Assembly: GCF_014137855.1 (NCBI RefSeq)
Contig: NZ_JACGWT010000001.1
Location: forward strand, 186,001 to 250,000
Direction: 5' to 3'
Source of the DNA: Microlunatus kandeliicorticis
GTDB taxonomy: Bacteria; Actinomycetota; Actinomycetes; Propionibacteriales; Propionibacteriaceae
Length of the DNA stretch: 64,000 nt
Shown here: positions 16,842 through 24,649 of the stretch, piece after piece
How positions within the stretch are numbered: position 1 is the stretch's first letter
How the letters are laid out: each line of letters starts with the position of its first letter
Notes under the pieces: model-generated
Databases searched by the model: none
Told to the model about the DNA's origin: nothing
Seen by the model: only the letters and a program-made list of their open reading frames with translations
Position numbers and translations under genes: made by a program

Positions 16842-19553
16842 ATGGGAACCCCCCGATCCCAGCCGCGGACGCACCCTGCCCCCCGTGCGCGACGCGGCTC
16901 CGGAACCGCCGCCGGCCCCGACGGGCCCGCCCGGTCCGACGCGCAGGCCGTCACCGATGCGGTGGACGGTTCGTCGGACCGCACCCTCGGCCCGCTGCTG
17001 AGCACGGCCGTGCTCGACATGGTCCACCGGCTGACGGGGTTCCCGACCGCCTACCTGGTGGCCGTGGACGCCGGCCAGGACCGGCGAGAGGTGCTCGTCG
17101 CGAGCACCCGGCACGCCGCCGACGCCCAGCCCGGTCCCCGGCCCGACCTCGAACCGGGGGACGCACGACGGTGGCAGGGGTCGCTCGAGCAGCAGGCGGT
17201 CGACGCCGGCATCTGGGCCACCGCCGACGTCGGGCGCGAGCTCGGCGGGTCCCGGACCCCGGTGCGCTCACTGGTCGCGGTCCCCGTGTACGGCCCGGAC
17301 ACCGGTCCGGACGCGGCCCCGGTGGCCGTGCTCTGTGCGGCCGACCCGGCCAGCCGTGAGGTCCCGGACGCGGTGCGGACCGCGCTGACCGCGTTGACCC
17401 AGCTGGTGGCCGACCAGTGGCGGGTCGACCGCGACCACGCCGACCAGCTCGAGCGGCTGGTGCAGGCGGAGAGCCGATCGACCGAGCAGTCGCTGCGGCT
17501 GTCCGAGGACGAGCACAAGCTCAAGACCCCGCTCGCGGTGGTCAACGGCTGGACCGAGCTGCTGGTCGGCGACTGGGACGACCTCACCCCGGAGCACCGC
17601 GACCGGGCGGTCCGGACCGTGCTCCGCGCGGTGGCGACCGCCCGCGACCAGGCGTCCCAGCTGCTCGCCGACGCCCGACGGGGGGACGCGGGGCCGCTGT
17701 CCGACCAGCTCGCCTCGGCGCCGCTCGACCTGTCCGCGCTCCTCGAGCGGCTGGCCGGCCAGCTCGACGGCGTCCGGACGTCCGGCCAGCGGCTCCGCAC
17801 CGCGATCGAGCCGGGACTGTGGGTGCTCGGCGACCGCGACGCCGTCTGGCAGCTGGTCTGGCACCTCGCCGAGAACGCGGTCAAGTACTCACCCGGCGGC
17901 GGCACGATCACCCTGGCCGGCCGCCGGACCGACGTCGGGACCGGTCCGGGCGAGATCGAGGTCACCGTCGACGACGAGGGGATCGGCGTCCCGGTCGACG
18001 TCGACGTGTTCACCCCGTTCGTCCGCGGTGCCGGGGTCGGTGCGATCAAGGGCACCGGGCTGGGGCTGCACATCGTCCGCCGGCTCGTCACGGCCAGTGG
18101 CGGGACGGTGACGGCCGCCCGGCGCCCGACCGGTGGGTCCCGGTTCACCGTCCGGCTGCCGTCCATCGACCCATCCGACGACCAGGCCGAGCCCGCGTCC
18201 GAGTGGGAGTCCGAGTCCGAGTCGGGGGCCGAGTCCGGGTCCGAGGACGCCGGCAGCGCCCGGCACGTCCCCGACGGCGTCGTGCTGCCGTCGGCCGAGC
18301 CGCGCGTCGACGTCCCCCCGGCGCCGACGGCGTCCGCGCGGCCCGGGCAGCCGCGCGACTGGCGACGGGTCGACCCGGCGGTGCTCGACCTGGTGCACGA
18401 GCTGACCGGGCTCGACACCACCTACATCTCCGAGCTCGCCCCACCCGACGACCTGGTGATGGTGGAGGCCGAGGCGCGGGGGGCCATCGAGCTGACCGCC
18501 GGGGAGGTCGTCTCCTGGCCCGACTCGGTCTGCCGGAGTGCCCTCGACCGCGGGATCTGGGCGACCACCGACGCCCAGCACGACCTCCCGGACAGCCCGG
18601 TGGCGCGGTCGATGGACCTGCGGACCTACGTCGGGGTGCCGATCGTCGCCGCCGACCAGCAGGTGGTCGGGACGCTGTGCGGGATCGGCCGGGAGGCGGT
18701 CACCGTGCCGCCGACGGTGCGTCCGGTGCTGCTGGTGCTGGCCCAGCTGGTGGCCGAGCAGTGGGACCGCGGGCGGCTGCGCGACGGCGAGCTCGGGCAG
18801 GCCGCGGCGGCGGCGGTCCGGCTCCGCGAGCACGCCTGGCGGCTGGAGGGTGCGGCGCGCCGGCTGCTGGCCGCCCTCGACACCGTCGAACGCGAGCTGC
18901 AGCGGCTGCTCGTGCCGGTCGACCCGGACGAACGCCGACGCGTGCTCGGACTGGTCGCCGGGGCCGCCCGGGCGGCCGTGGTGCAGGTGGAGCGGCTGCT
19001 CGACGCCGGCCGGAGCGGGTCGCGCGCGCCGGCGCCGGTCGCCGCGCCGTTCGCGCTCGAGCCGCTGATCGCGACCGCGGCGGACGATCTGGCCGCGGTC
19101 TCCGGCCGTCCGGTCGACCGCGACCTCACCCCGGGTCTGGTGGTGACGGGCGATCCCGACGCCGTCCGGCAGGCGCTCTGGCACCTGACCGACAACGCGG
19201 TCCGCTACTCGCCGGAGGGCAGCGCGATCGAGCTGGTGCTGGCCGCCGACCCGGGCGGGCGCTGGGCCCGGATCGTGGTCGGGGACCGCGGGCCCGGGCT
19301 CGACCCGGCGATCGACGCCTTCGCCCCCGTGGTCCGCGCCTCGCAGGCGCAGACCAGCGGCGAGACGACCGTCGGAACCGCCGGGCCCGCCCGGAGCGCC
19401 GGGCTCGGGCTCCACATCGTCCGCACCCTGGTCGGCGCGCTCGGCGGCACGGTCGCGGTCCACCCCCGGCCCGGTGGCGGCTCGCGGTTCACCATCGCGC
19501 TGCCGCTCACCGCGTCCGACCCGGCGTCCGACCCCACGACGCCGGTGGCGTGA
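16842..19553 (+). CDS. Protein with two successive GAF-histidine kinase modules, second module degenerate
   Basis: A 903-residue soluble protein with an internal duplication. Module 1: GAF-like domain (50-195), dimerisation helix with H225 in DEHKLKTPLAVV, and a HATPase with N346 (LAENAVKYSPGGG), VDDEGIGVP and KGTGLGLHIV. Module 2, after an S/E-rich linker (441-505): GAF-like domain (507-642), a helical region with no H-x-[LIF]-[KR]-T-P box (LREHAWRLEGAARR), and a HATPase with N785 (LTDNAVRYSPEG), GDRGPGLDP and AGLGLHIV. So module 1 keeps a phosphoacceptor, although the usual acidic residue after the His is Lys, while module 2 has only an ATP-binding fold. No response regulator gene is adjacent. 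ATG at 16842 is chosen from the leaderless promoter. The sensed signal is unknown; absence of membrane segments indicates a cytoplasmic signal. Confidence 0.8.
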   Translation: MGTPRSQPRTHPAPRARRGSGTAAGPDGPARSDAQAVTDAVDGSSDRTLGPLLSTAVLDMVHRLTGFPTAYLVAVDAGQDRREVLVASTRHAADAQPGPRPDLEPGDARRWQGSLEQQAVDAGIWATADVGRELGGSRTPVRSLVAVPVYGPDTGPDAAPVAVLCAADPASREVPDAVRTALTALTQLVADQWRVDRDHADQLERLVQAESRSTEQSLRLSEDEHKLKTPLAVVNGWTELLVGDWDDLTPEHRDRAVRTVLRAVATARDQASQLLADARRGDAGPLSDQLASAPLDLSALLERLAGQLDGVRTSGQRLRTAIEPGLWVLGDRDAVWQLVWHLAENAVKYSPGGGTITLAGRRTDVGTGPGEIEVTVDDEGIGVPVDVDVFTPFVRGAGVGAIKGTGLGLHIVRRLVTASGGTVTAARRPTGGSRFTVRLPSIDPSDDQAEPASEWESESESGAESGSEDAGSARHVPDGVVLPSAEPRVDVPPAPTASARPGQPRDWRRVDPAVLDLVHELTGLDTTYISELAPPDDLVMVEAEARGAIELTAGEVVSWPDSVCRSALDRGIWATTDAQHDLPDSPVARSMDLRTYVGVPIVAADQQVVGTLCGIGREAVTVPPTVRPVLLVLAQLVAEQWDRGRLRDGELGQAAAAAVRLREHAWRLEGAARRLLAALDTVERELQRLLVPVDPDERRRVLGLVAGAARAAVVQVERLLDAGRSGSRAPAPVAAPFALEPLIATAADDLAAVSGRPVDRDLTPGLVVTGDPDAVRQALWHLTDNAVRYSPEGSAIELVLAADPGGRWARIVVGDRGPGLDPAIDAFAPVVRASQAQTSGETTVGTAGPARSAGLGLHIVRTLVGALGGTVAVHPRPGGGSRFTIALPLTASDPASDPTTPVA

Positions 19554-19654
19554 CTTTCCGACATCCCCGGACAGCCGGTCGGCAGCGGCCTACCGTGGCC
19601 GCACCCCGTCCCGCTCGTCGCGGCCCGGGAGCCGGACACGATCGGACGCGCACC

Positions 19655-22189
19655 ATGGCCAGACCCCCCGCGAACGTCACCACGCCCCCTCCCGTGCGAC
19701 CCACCGGGACGACGACCCCGCTGACGTCGCGCGTCGGGGCCCGCCGGACCCGCGCCCTGCTGGTGGCGCTGCTGCTCGCCCTCGCCGGCACGGCCGTCGT
19801 CGGCGCGGCCGGGCCGGTCGCGCCGGCCCGGGCGGCCACCGGCACCGTGCCGCGACCGGACCACGTCGTGATCGTGGTGGAGGAGAACGAGTCGGCCGCC
19901 CAGATCCTCGGCAACCCGGATGCGCCCTACATCAACGCGCTCGCCCGGCAGGGCGCGAACTTCACCCAGTCCTACGCGCTGACCCACCCGAGCCAGCCGA
20001 ACTACCTGGCGCTGTTCTCCGGGTCGACCCAGGGGGTCACCGACGACAGCTGCCCGCACAGCTTCGGCACCGGGAACCTCGGGGACCAGCTGCTGTCCGC
20101 CGGGCTCGGCTTCGTCGGCTACTCCGAGGACCTGCCGGCGGCCGGATCGACGGTCTGCGCCAGCGGGAAGTACGCCCGCAAGCACGCTCCCTGGACCGAC
20201 TGGCCGTCGCTGCCCGCCGCCACCCAGCAGCCGATGAGCGCGTTCCCGACCGACTTCTCGACCCTGCCGGCGGTCTCGTTCGTGATCCCGAACCTCGATC
20301 ACGACATGCACGACGGCACGGTCGCCCAGGCCGACGGCTGGCTGCACGACCACCTCGACGGCTACGTCCAGTGGGCCCGCACCCACAACAGCGTGCTGCT
20401 GTTCACCTTCGACGAGGACGACAGCCACAACGGCAACCGGATCCCCACCTTCCTGGTCGGCCAGCCGGTGGTGCCGGGCAGTTACGACGAGTACGTCGAC
20501 CACTACGCGGTGCTGCGGACCCTCGAGGACGCCTACGGGCTGCCCCCGCTCGGGGCGGCGGCGAGCGCCACCCCGATCACCGACGTCTGGACCGGACAGA
20601 CCACCCCGCCGCCGGCGAGCGGCACCCTGGCCACCGACGCCTTCGCCCGCACCGTCACCGGCGGGCTCGGGGCGGCCGACGTCGGTGGCGCCTGGTCGAC
20701 CACCGGATCGACCGCCAACTACGCGGTCAGCCCCGGGTCGGCGACCCTGCGGATGGCGTCCGGCGGGAGCCAGGTGGAGGCCCGGCTCGGTGCGGTCCGC
20801 AGCACCGACACCGACCTGCTGACCACCGTCGGGCTCGACCGGGCCACCACCGGGAGCGGCGTCTACCTGTCGGTGCTGCCGCGGTCGGTCGCGCCCGGGG
20901 TGCAGTACCGGGCCCGGCTGCTGATGCAGGCGTCCGGGGCGGTCGCCCTCGGCCTGTGGGCCGCGGTGCCGGCGGAGACGACGATCGTCGCCCCGCGGAT
21001 CGTCCCCGGGCTGACCTGGTCGCCGGGGAGCACCCTGTCGGTCCGGGCCGAGGCGGTCGGCACCAACCCGACCACCCTGCGTGCCCGGGTCTGGGCCACC
21101 GGGACCCCCGAGCCGACGGGCTGGTTCGCCTCGGCCACCGACACCACGGCCGCGCTGCAGGCCGCGGGCGGGGTCGGGCTGAACAGCTATCTGTCGAGCA
21201 CGGCGACCAACGCCCCGGTGACGGCCCGGCTCACCTCGCTGAGCGCGACGCCGAGCGGCAGCGCCAACCCGCCGACCCCGCCGCCCCCGAACCAGCCGCC
21301 GCACGCCGTCTTCACCACCTCGTGCACCGCCCTGACCTGCACCGTCGACGCGTCGGGGTCGAGCGACCCCGACGGGACGCTCACGGGGTACGCCTGGACC
21401 TTCGGCGACGGCACCGGCGCCACCGGGCGGACCGCCACCCACACCTATCCGGCGGCCGGGAGCTACCCGGTCGGCCTGACCGTCACCGACGACGCCGGGG
21501 CGACCGACCGGGCCACCGCGACGGCCACCGCGGTCGCGCCGAGCCCGTCGGTGCTGGCCGCCGACACCTTCGCCCGCTCGGTCAGCGCCGGGTTCGGCAG
21601 CGCGGACGTCGGTGGACCGTGGACGACCACCGGCAGCGCCGGGGCCTATGCCGTCGGCGGCGGCGTCGGGACCGTCCGGCTCGACCGGCCGGGCACCCAG
21701 CTCGCCGGGGCACTCGGCCAGGTCTCGGCGGTCGACCAGGACGTCACCCTCGACCTCGCCACCGACAAGGCGGTGGCCGGCAACGGGCTCTACGTCACCC
21801 TGGGCGCCCGACGGACGGCGGCGACCACCGAGTACCGGGCCCGCGTCCGACTGCTCGCCTCGGGGGCGGTGGTGCTCAACCTCAGCCGGCTGGTCGCCGG
21901 CAACGAGACCGCGCTGACCGGCGAGACCGTCCAGTCCGGGGTCAGCGGGGCGCCGGGCACCGTCGTCCACCTGCGGCTGCGCGTCACCGGCACCGCCCCG
22001 GCGACCCTGCGGGCCCACGTCTGGAACGGCACGAACGAGCCGACCGGCTGGCTGACCGCCACCGACGGCACCGCCGCGCTGCAGACCGCCGGTGCGCTCG
22101 GCTTCTGGACCTATCTGTCCAGCCAGGCCACCGACGTCCCGGTCACGCTGCGGCTGACCGGCCTCCGGGCGGTGGTCCCGACCGCCTGA
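19655..22189 (+). CDS. Secreted phosphoesterase (acid phosphatase-like) with PKD domain and duplicated C-terminal beta domains
   Basis: An 844-residue exported protein. A long signal peptide ends near residue 60 (PVAPARA). Residues 68-320 are a phosphoesterase/AcpA-like domain: DHVVIVVEENES with the metal-binding E-N-E, THPSQPNY, IPNLDHDMHDG, and TFDEDDSHNGNRIP. Two homologous domains of about 205 residues, each opening with DxFARxVxxGxGxADVGGxW, flank one PKD domain (VDASGSSDPDGTLTGYAWTF). These tail domains resemble beta-sandwich modules of actinobacterial exopolysaccharide-linked proteins and may bind carbohydrate or wall. The enzyme should hydrolyse phosphate esters outside the cell. No PHO-box-like sequence is seen upstream. 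ATG at 19655 was chosen for its signal peptide; the ribosome binding site is weak. Confidence 0.82.
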   Translation: MARPPANVTTPPPVRPTGTTTPLTSRVGARRTRALLVALLLALAGTAVVGAAGPVAPARAATGTVPRPDHVVIVVEENESAAQILGNPDAPYINALARQGANFTQSYALTHPSQPNYLALFSGSTQGVTDDSCPHSFGTGNLGDQLLSAGLGFVGYSEDLPAAGSTVCASGKYARKHAPWTDWPSLPAATQQPMSAFPTDFSTLPAVSFVIPNLDHDMHDGTVAQADGWLHDHLDGYVQWARTHNSVLLFTFDEDDSHNGNRIPTFLVGQPVVPGSYDEYVDHYAVLRTLEDAYGLPPLGAAASATPITDVWTGQTTPPPASGTLATDAFARTVTGGLGAADVGGAWSTTGSTANYAVSPGSATLRMASGGSQVEARLGAVRSTDTDLLTTVGLDRATTGSGVYLSVLPRSVAPGVQYRARLLMQASGAVALGLWAAVPAETTIVAPRIVPGLTWSPGSTLSVRAEAVGTNPTTLRARVWATGTPEPTGWFASATDTTAALQAAGGVGLNSYLSSTATNAPVTARLTSLSATPSGSANPPTPPPPNQPPHAVFTTSCTALTCTVDASGSSDPDGTLTGYAWTFGDGTGATGRTATHTYPAAGSYPVGLTVTDDAGATDRATATATAVAPSPSVLAADTFARSVSAGFGSADVGGPWTTTGSAGAYAVGGGVGTVRLDRPGTQLAGALGQVSAVDQDVTLDLATDKAVAGNGLYVTLGARRTAATTEYRARVRLLASGAVVLNLSRLVAGNETALTGETVQSGVSGAPGTVVHLRLRVTGTAPATLRAHVWNGTNEPTGWLTATDGTAALQTAGALGFWTYLSSQATDVPVTLRLTGLRAVVPTA

Positions 22190-22228
22190 GCGGTCGCCGG
22201 GCCGGGTCGTCGGGATCGACCTCGCCGA

Positions 22229-22261
22229 ACCCGGACCCGACGCCCGGGGAGGGGTCCGGGT
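22229..22261 (+). terminator. Hairpin downstream of the secreted phosphoesterase gene
   Basis: ACCCGGACCC (22229-22238) pairs perfectly with GGGTCCGGGT (22252-22261) around a 13-nt loop, 40 nt after the stop codon. Confidence 0.6.
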
Positions 22262-22378
22262 CGGTCCGGGGATCGTGACCGGTGTGCCCCTGAACGTCTC
22301 CTGTGACCGGTGGTGTATCTCTTGTCCAGGCGATCCGACCGACCCGGTCCGGACGCCCTCCATCGAGAGGAGTTCGTC

Positions 22379-22645
22379 GTGATCGGTCTCATCATCAGCT
22401 TGATCGTCATCGGCCTGATCGCCGGTGCCGTCGCTCGCCTGGTCGTCCCCGGCAAGCAGAACCTGTCCATCCCGATGACGATCCTGCTGGGCGTCATCGG
22501 TTCGTTCGTGGGTGGCTTCCTCGGCTACCTGATCTTCCGGACGAACTCGCCGCTGTCGCCCTCGGGCATCATCGGTTCGATCATCGGCGCGATCATCGTG
22601 CTGCTGCTCTGGACCCGCTTCGGGAACCGCAGCCGCCGCGCCTGA
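22379..22645 (+). CDS. GlsB/YeaQ/YmgE family small membrane protein, copy 1
   Basis: An 88-residue transglycosylase-associated (GlsB/YeaQ/YmgE) protein with three membrane segments: LIISLIVIGLIAGAVARLVV, MTILLGVIGSFVGGFLGYL and GIIGSIIGAIIVLLLW. The GTG start is fixed by GAGAGGAG 6 nt upstream. A very similar copy is encoded at 45107-45385; both share ARLVVPG and QNLSIPMTILLG. Members are stress-linked integral membrane proteins of unknown mechanism; the 'transglycosylase' name has little support. Confidence 0.88.
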   Translation: MIGLIISLIVIGLIAGAVARLVVPGKQNLSIPMTILLGVIGSFVGGFLGYLIFRTNSPLSPSGIIGSIIGAIIVLLLWTRFGNRSRRA

Positions 22646-22668
22646 CGCGACTCCCGGACCCCCGGGAC

Positions 22669-23757
22669 TCAGGAACGGGCTCGACCGCGTGCGGTCGGGC
22701 CCGTTCGTCGTTCGGGACCTCCGCGCCGGTGGGTCCCGACCGGGGCGGCGCTGGACCGGCGGACCACCAGCTCGGGACTGAACCGGACGTGCTCGTGCCG
22801 GTGCTCGCCCTCGTCGTCGGCGATCTCGCTGAACAGCAGCGCCGCCGCGCGTTCGCCGAGGGTCTCGCGCGGCTGCCGGACCGAGGACAGCGGGATCGCC
22901 GCCGCCTCGGCGAAGCTGATGTCGTCGTAGCCGACGATCGCCACGTCGTCGGGCACCCGCAGCCCGGAGGTGATCAACCCCTGCAGCAGGCCGAGGGCGA
23001 GCAGGTCGTTGGCCGCGAACACGGCGGTCGGGCGCTCGGCGACCGGCGTCGCGGCGATCTGCTCGGCGGCGGCCACCCCGGCCCCGACCTCGAGCCGGGT
23101 GGTGGGGACGACGACCAGCTCGGCGTCCGGGACGGCGCCGACGGCGAGCTCGGCGCCCAGCCGCCGGTCGCGGACCTGCTTGACCGAGCCCGGCCCGCCG
23201 ACGAAGGCGATCCGCCGGTGCCCGGTCCCGACCAGGTGGTCGACGGCGAGCCGGCCGCCCTCGAGGTCGTCGACCGAGACCGAGCAGCAGTCGAGGTCGT
23301 CTCCGGCCCGGTCGACGATCACCACCGGGATCCCGCGCCGGTGCAGCTGGAGCAGGTAGTCGGCGACGCCCTCGATCGGGGCCAGCAGCACGCCGCGGAC
23401 CCGCTGCTCCTCGAACAGCCGCAGCTGGGCGCGTTCGCGGTCGACCCGGCCGCCGCTGTTGCCGAGCTGGACCGACAGCCCGCGCTCCTCGACCGCCCGC
23501 TCGGCGCCGCTGATCACGTCGGTGAAGAACGGGTTGGCGATGTCCATCACCACCATCCCGATCGAGTGGCTGACGCCCGCGCGGAGCTGGCGGGCGGACT
23601 CGTTCCGCGACCAGCCGAGCTTGCGGATGGCGTCCTCGACCCGCAGCCGGGTCGGCTCGGAGACCTTGTCGGGAGAGTTGAGGACGTTGGAGACGGTGCC
23701 CATCGAGACGCCCGCGAGCGCGGCGACGTCCTTCACGCTCGCCTGCCTGCGGGCCAT
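22669..23757 (-). CDS. LacI-family transcriptional regulator, probable regulator of rhamnose use
   Basis: A 362-residue LacI/GalR protein with an N-terminal helix-turn-helix (VKDVAALAGVSMGTVSNVLN) and hinge (LGWSRNESARQLRAG), followed by a periplasmic-binding-protein-like effector domain (IGMVVMDIANPFFTDVI, VDDLEGGRLAVDHLVGTGHRRIAFVGG, PTAVFAANDLLALGLLQ, VAIVGYDD). ATG at 23757 is chosen because the DNA-binding domain starts there; the 43 codons upstream in frame have no family match. Two TGAAWCGTWTCR sites precede it, and related sites precede the rhamnose operon 6 kb away, so it is inferred to repress that operon and itself. The C-terminus is Arg/Gly-rich and overlaps a hairpin. Confidence 0.87.
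   Translation of the reverse strand: MARRQASVKDVAALAGVSMGTVSNVLNSPDKVSEPTRLRVEDAIRKLGWSRNESARQLRAGVSHSIGMVVMDIANPFFTDVISGAERAVEERGLSVQLGNSGGRVDRERAQLRLFEEQRVRGVLLAPIEGVADYLLQLHRRGIPVVIVDRAGDDLDCCSVSVDDLEGGRLAVDHLVGTGHRRIAFVGGPGSVKQVRDRRLGAELAVGAVPDAELVVVPTTRLEVGAGVAAAEQIAATPVAERPTAVFAANDLLALGLLQGLITSGLRVPDDVAIVGYDDISFAEAAAIPLSSVRQPRETLGERAAALLFSEIADDEGEHRHEHVRFSPELVVRRSSAAPVGTHRRGGPERRTGPTARGRARS
22673..22706. terminator. Bidirectional terminator between the GlsB-like and LacI genes
   Basis: GAACGGGCTCGACCGC and GCGGTCGGGCCCGTTC pair almost perfectly with a 2-nt loop. The hairpin overlaps the last codons of the minus-strand LacI gene and lies 27 nt after the plus-strand GlsB stop codon. Confidence 0.65.
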
Positions 23758-23858
23758 CCGGGCTCCCGTCGGTCGCGGGGCCGGTCGGCCCCCGGACGCT
23801 GTCGGGGCCGAGCCTAACGGCCGCGGGGCGCGGTGCGGGGTCATCGTCCACCTCCCGC

Positions 23859-23870
23859 TGAATCGTTTCG
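23859..23870. promoter_or_regulatory. Candidate LacI-family operator 1 in front of the regulator gene
   Basis: TGAATCGTTTCG, an imperfect palindrome of the LacI type, 100 nt upstream of the regulator start. The rest of the 291-nt gap 23758-24048 holds a second site and no other clear signal. Confidence 0.6.
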
Positions 23871-23940
23871 AGCGGCCGGACCGCACCGGGACGCACGGTC
23901 CGCGTGCGGAGCGGGGAGCGACGGTCGCCGGTGACGTGGC

Positions 23941-23952
23941 TGAAACGTATCA
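23941..23952. promoter_or_regulatory. Candidate LacI-family operator 2
   Basis: TGAAACGTATCA, the best palindrome of the set (T-G-A at both ends, central CG step). Its centre is 82 bp from the site at 23859, about eight helical turns, which would allow looping by a tetrameric or paired dimeric repressor. Confidence 0.65.
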
Positions 23953-24048
23953 AACCGAGCGCCGGCTGACCGGTGGGCTCGCGGACGTCCGGATCGGGAC
24001 GGCGGTCGACGGCCGGACGGCGCCGGGCGGGTGTGATGTGCTGGCGGG

Positions 24049-24585
24049 GTGGACGCACACCTGAGGGCCTGGCAGCCGGGCGACACCGAGGCGCTGGTGG
24101 CTGCCCTGCGGTCGAGCCCGGAGGTGGCCGACCAGCTCGGCGTCGGCGGCGTGGTCGGCTCGGCCGAGGCGCAGCGGCTGCTCCACCACCAGCTGATCAG
24201 CGACGGCCCGACGGCCTGGAACTTCGCCGTGGTGGTCGACGGCACGGCGGTCGGCAACGTCGGGGTCAGCCACGTCGAGCACCAGCACGACACCGGCTGG
24301 ATGCACTACTGGGTGGCCACCCCGCACCGTGGCCGAGGGCTGGCCAGCGCCGGCCTGGTCGCCGTCTCCGAGTTCGCGGTCACCGATCTCGGGCTCTTCC
24401 GGCTCGAGCTCGGGCACCGGGTCAACAACCCCGGGTCCTGCCGGGTCGCCGTCGCGGCCGGCTACCCCGCCGAGGGGATCGAGCGGTCCAAGCTGCGGTA
24501 CGGCGACCTGCGGTTCGACGTCGAGACCCACGCCCGGCTGGCCACCGACCCGCCGACCGGACGCGCCGCGCTGCCGTTCGGCTGA
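24049..24585 (+). CDS. GNAT-family N-acetyltransferase (RimJ/RimL-like)
   Basis: A 178-residue GNAT acetyltransferase. It has the acceptor-side start LRAWQPGDTEALVAAL, a beta-strand pair VVVDGTAVGNVGVSHV, the acetyl-CoA pyrophosphate loop in VATPHRGRGLASAGLVAV (R-G-x-G-L), and the C-terminal block RLELGHRVNNPGSCRVAVAAGY (shown in part) found in RimJ-like enzymes acting on small molecules or ribosomal protein N-termini. GTG start at 24049; no good ribosome binding site is visible. The substrate is unknown. Confidence 0.8.
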   Translation: MDAHLRAWQPGDTEALVAALRSSPEVADQLGVGGVVGSAEAQRLLHHQLISDGPTAWNFAVVVDGTAVGNVGVSHVEHQHDTGWMHYWVATPHRGRGLASAGLVAVSEFAVTDLGLFRLELGHRVNNPGSCRVAVAAGYPAEGIERSKLRYGDLRFDVETHARLATDPPTGRAALPFG

Positions 24586-24649
24586 GCCGACCGCCACCAC
24601 CGGGCGATATCCGGTTGCCCGGCTCCCGGGCGGTCGCTGATCGTGGACC

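Noticed and set aside
19205-24058. A very long minus-strand open frame
   Set aside because: It is antisense to the kinase and phosphoesterase genes, shows no domain pattern, and is explained by lack of A/T-rich stop codons.
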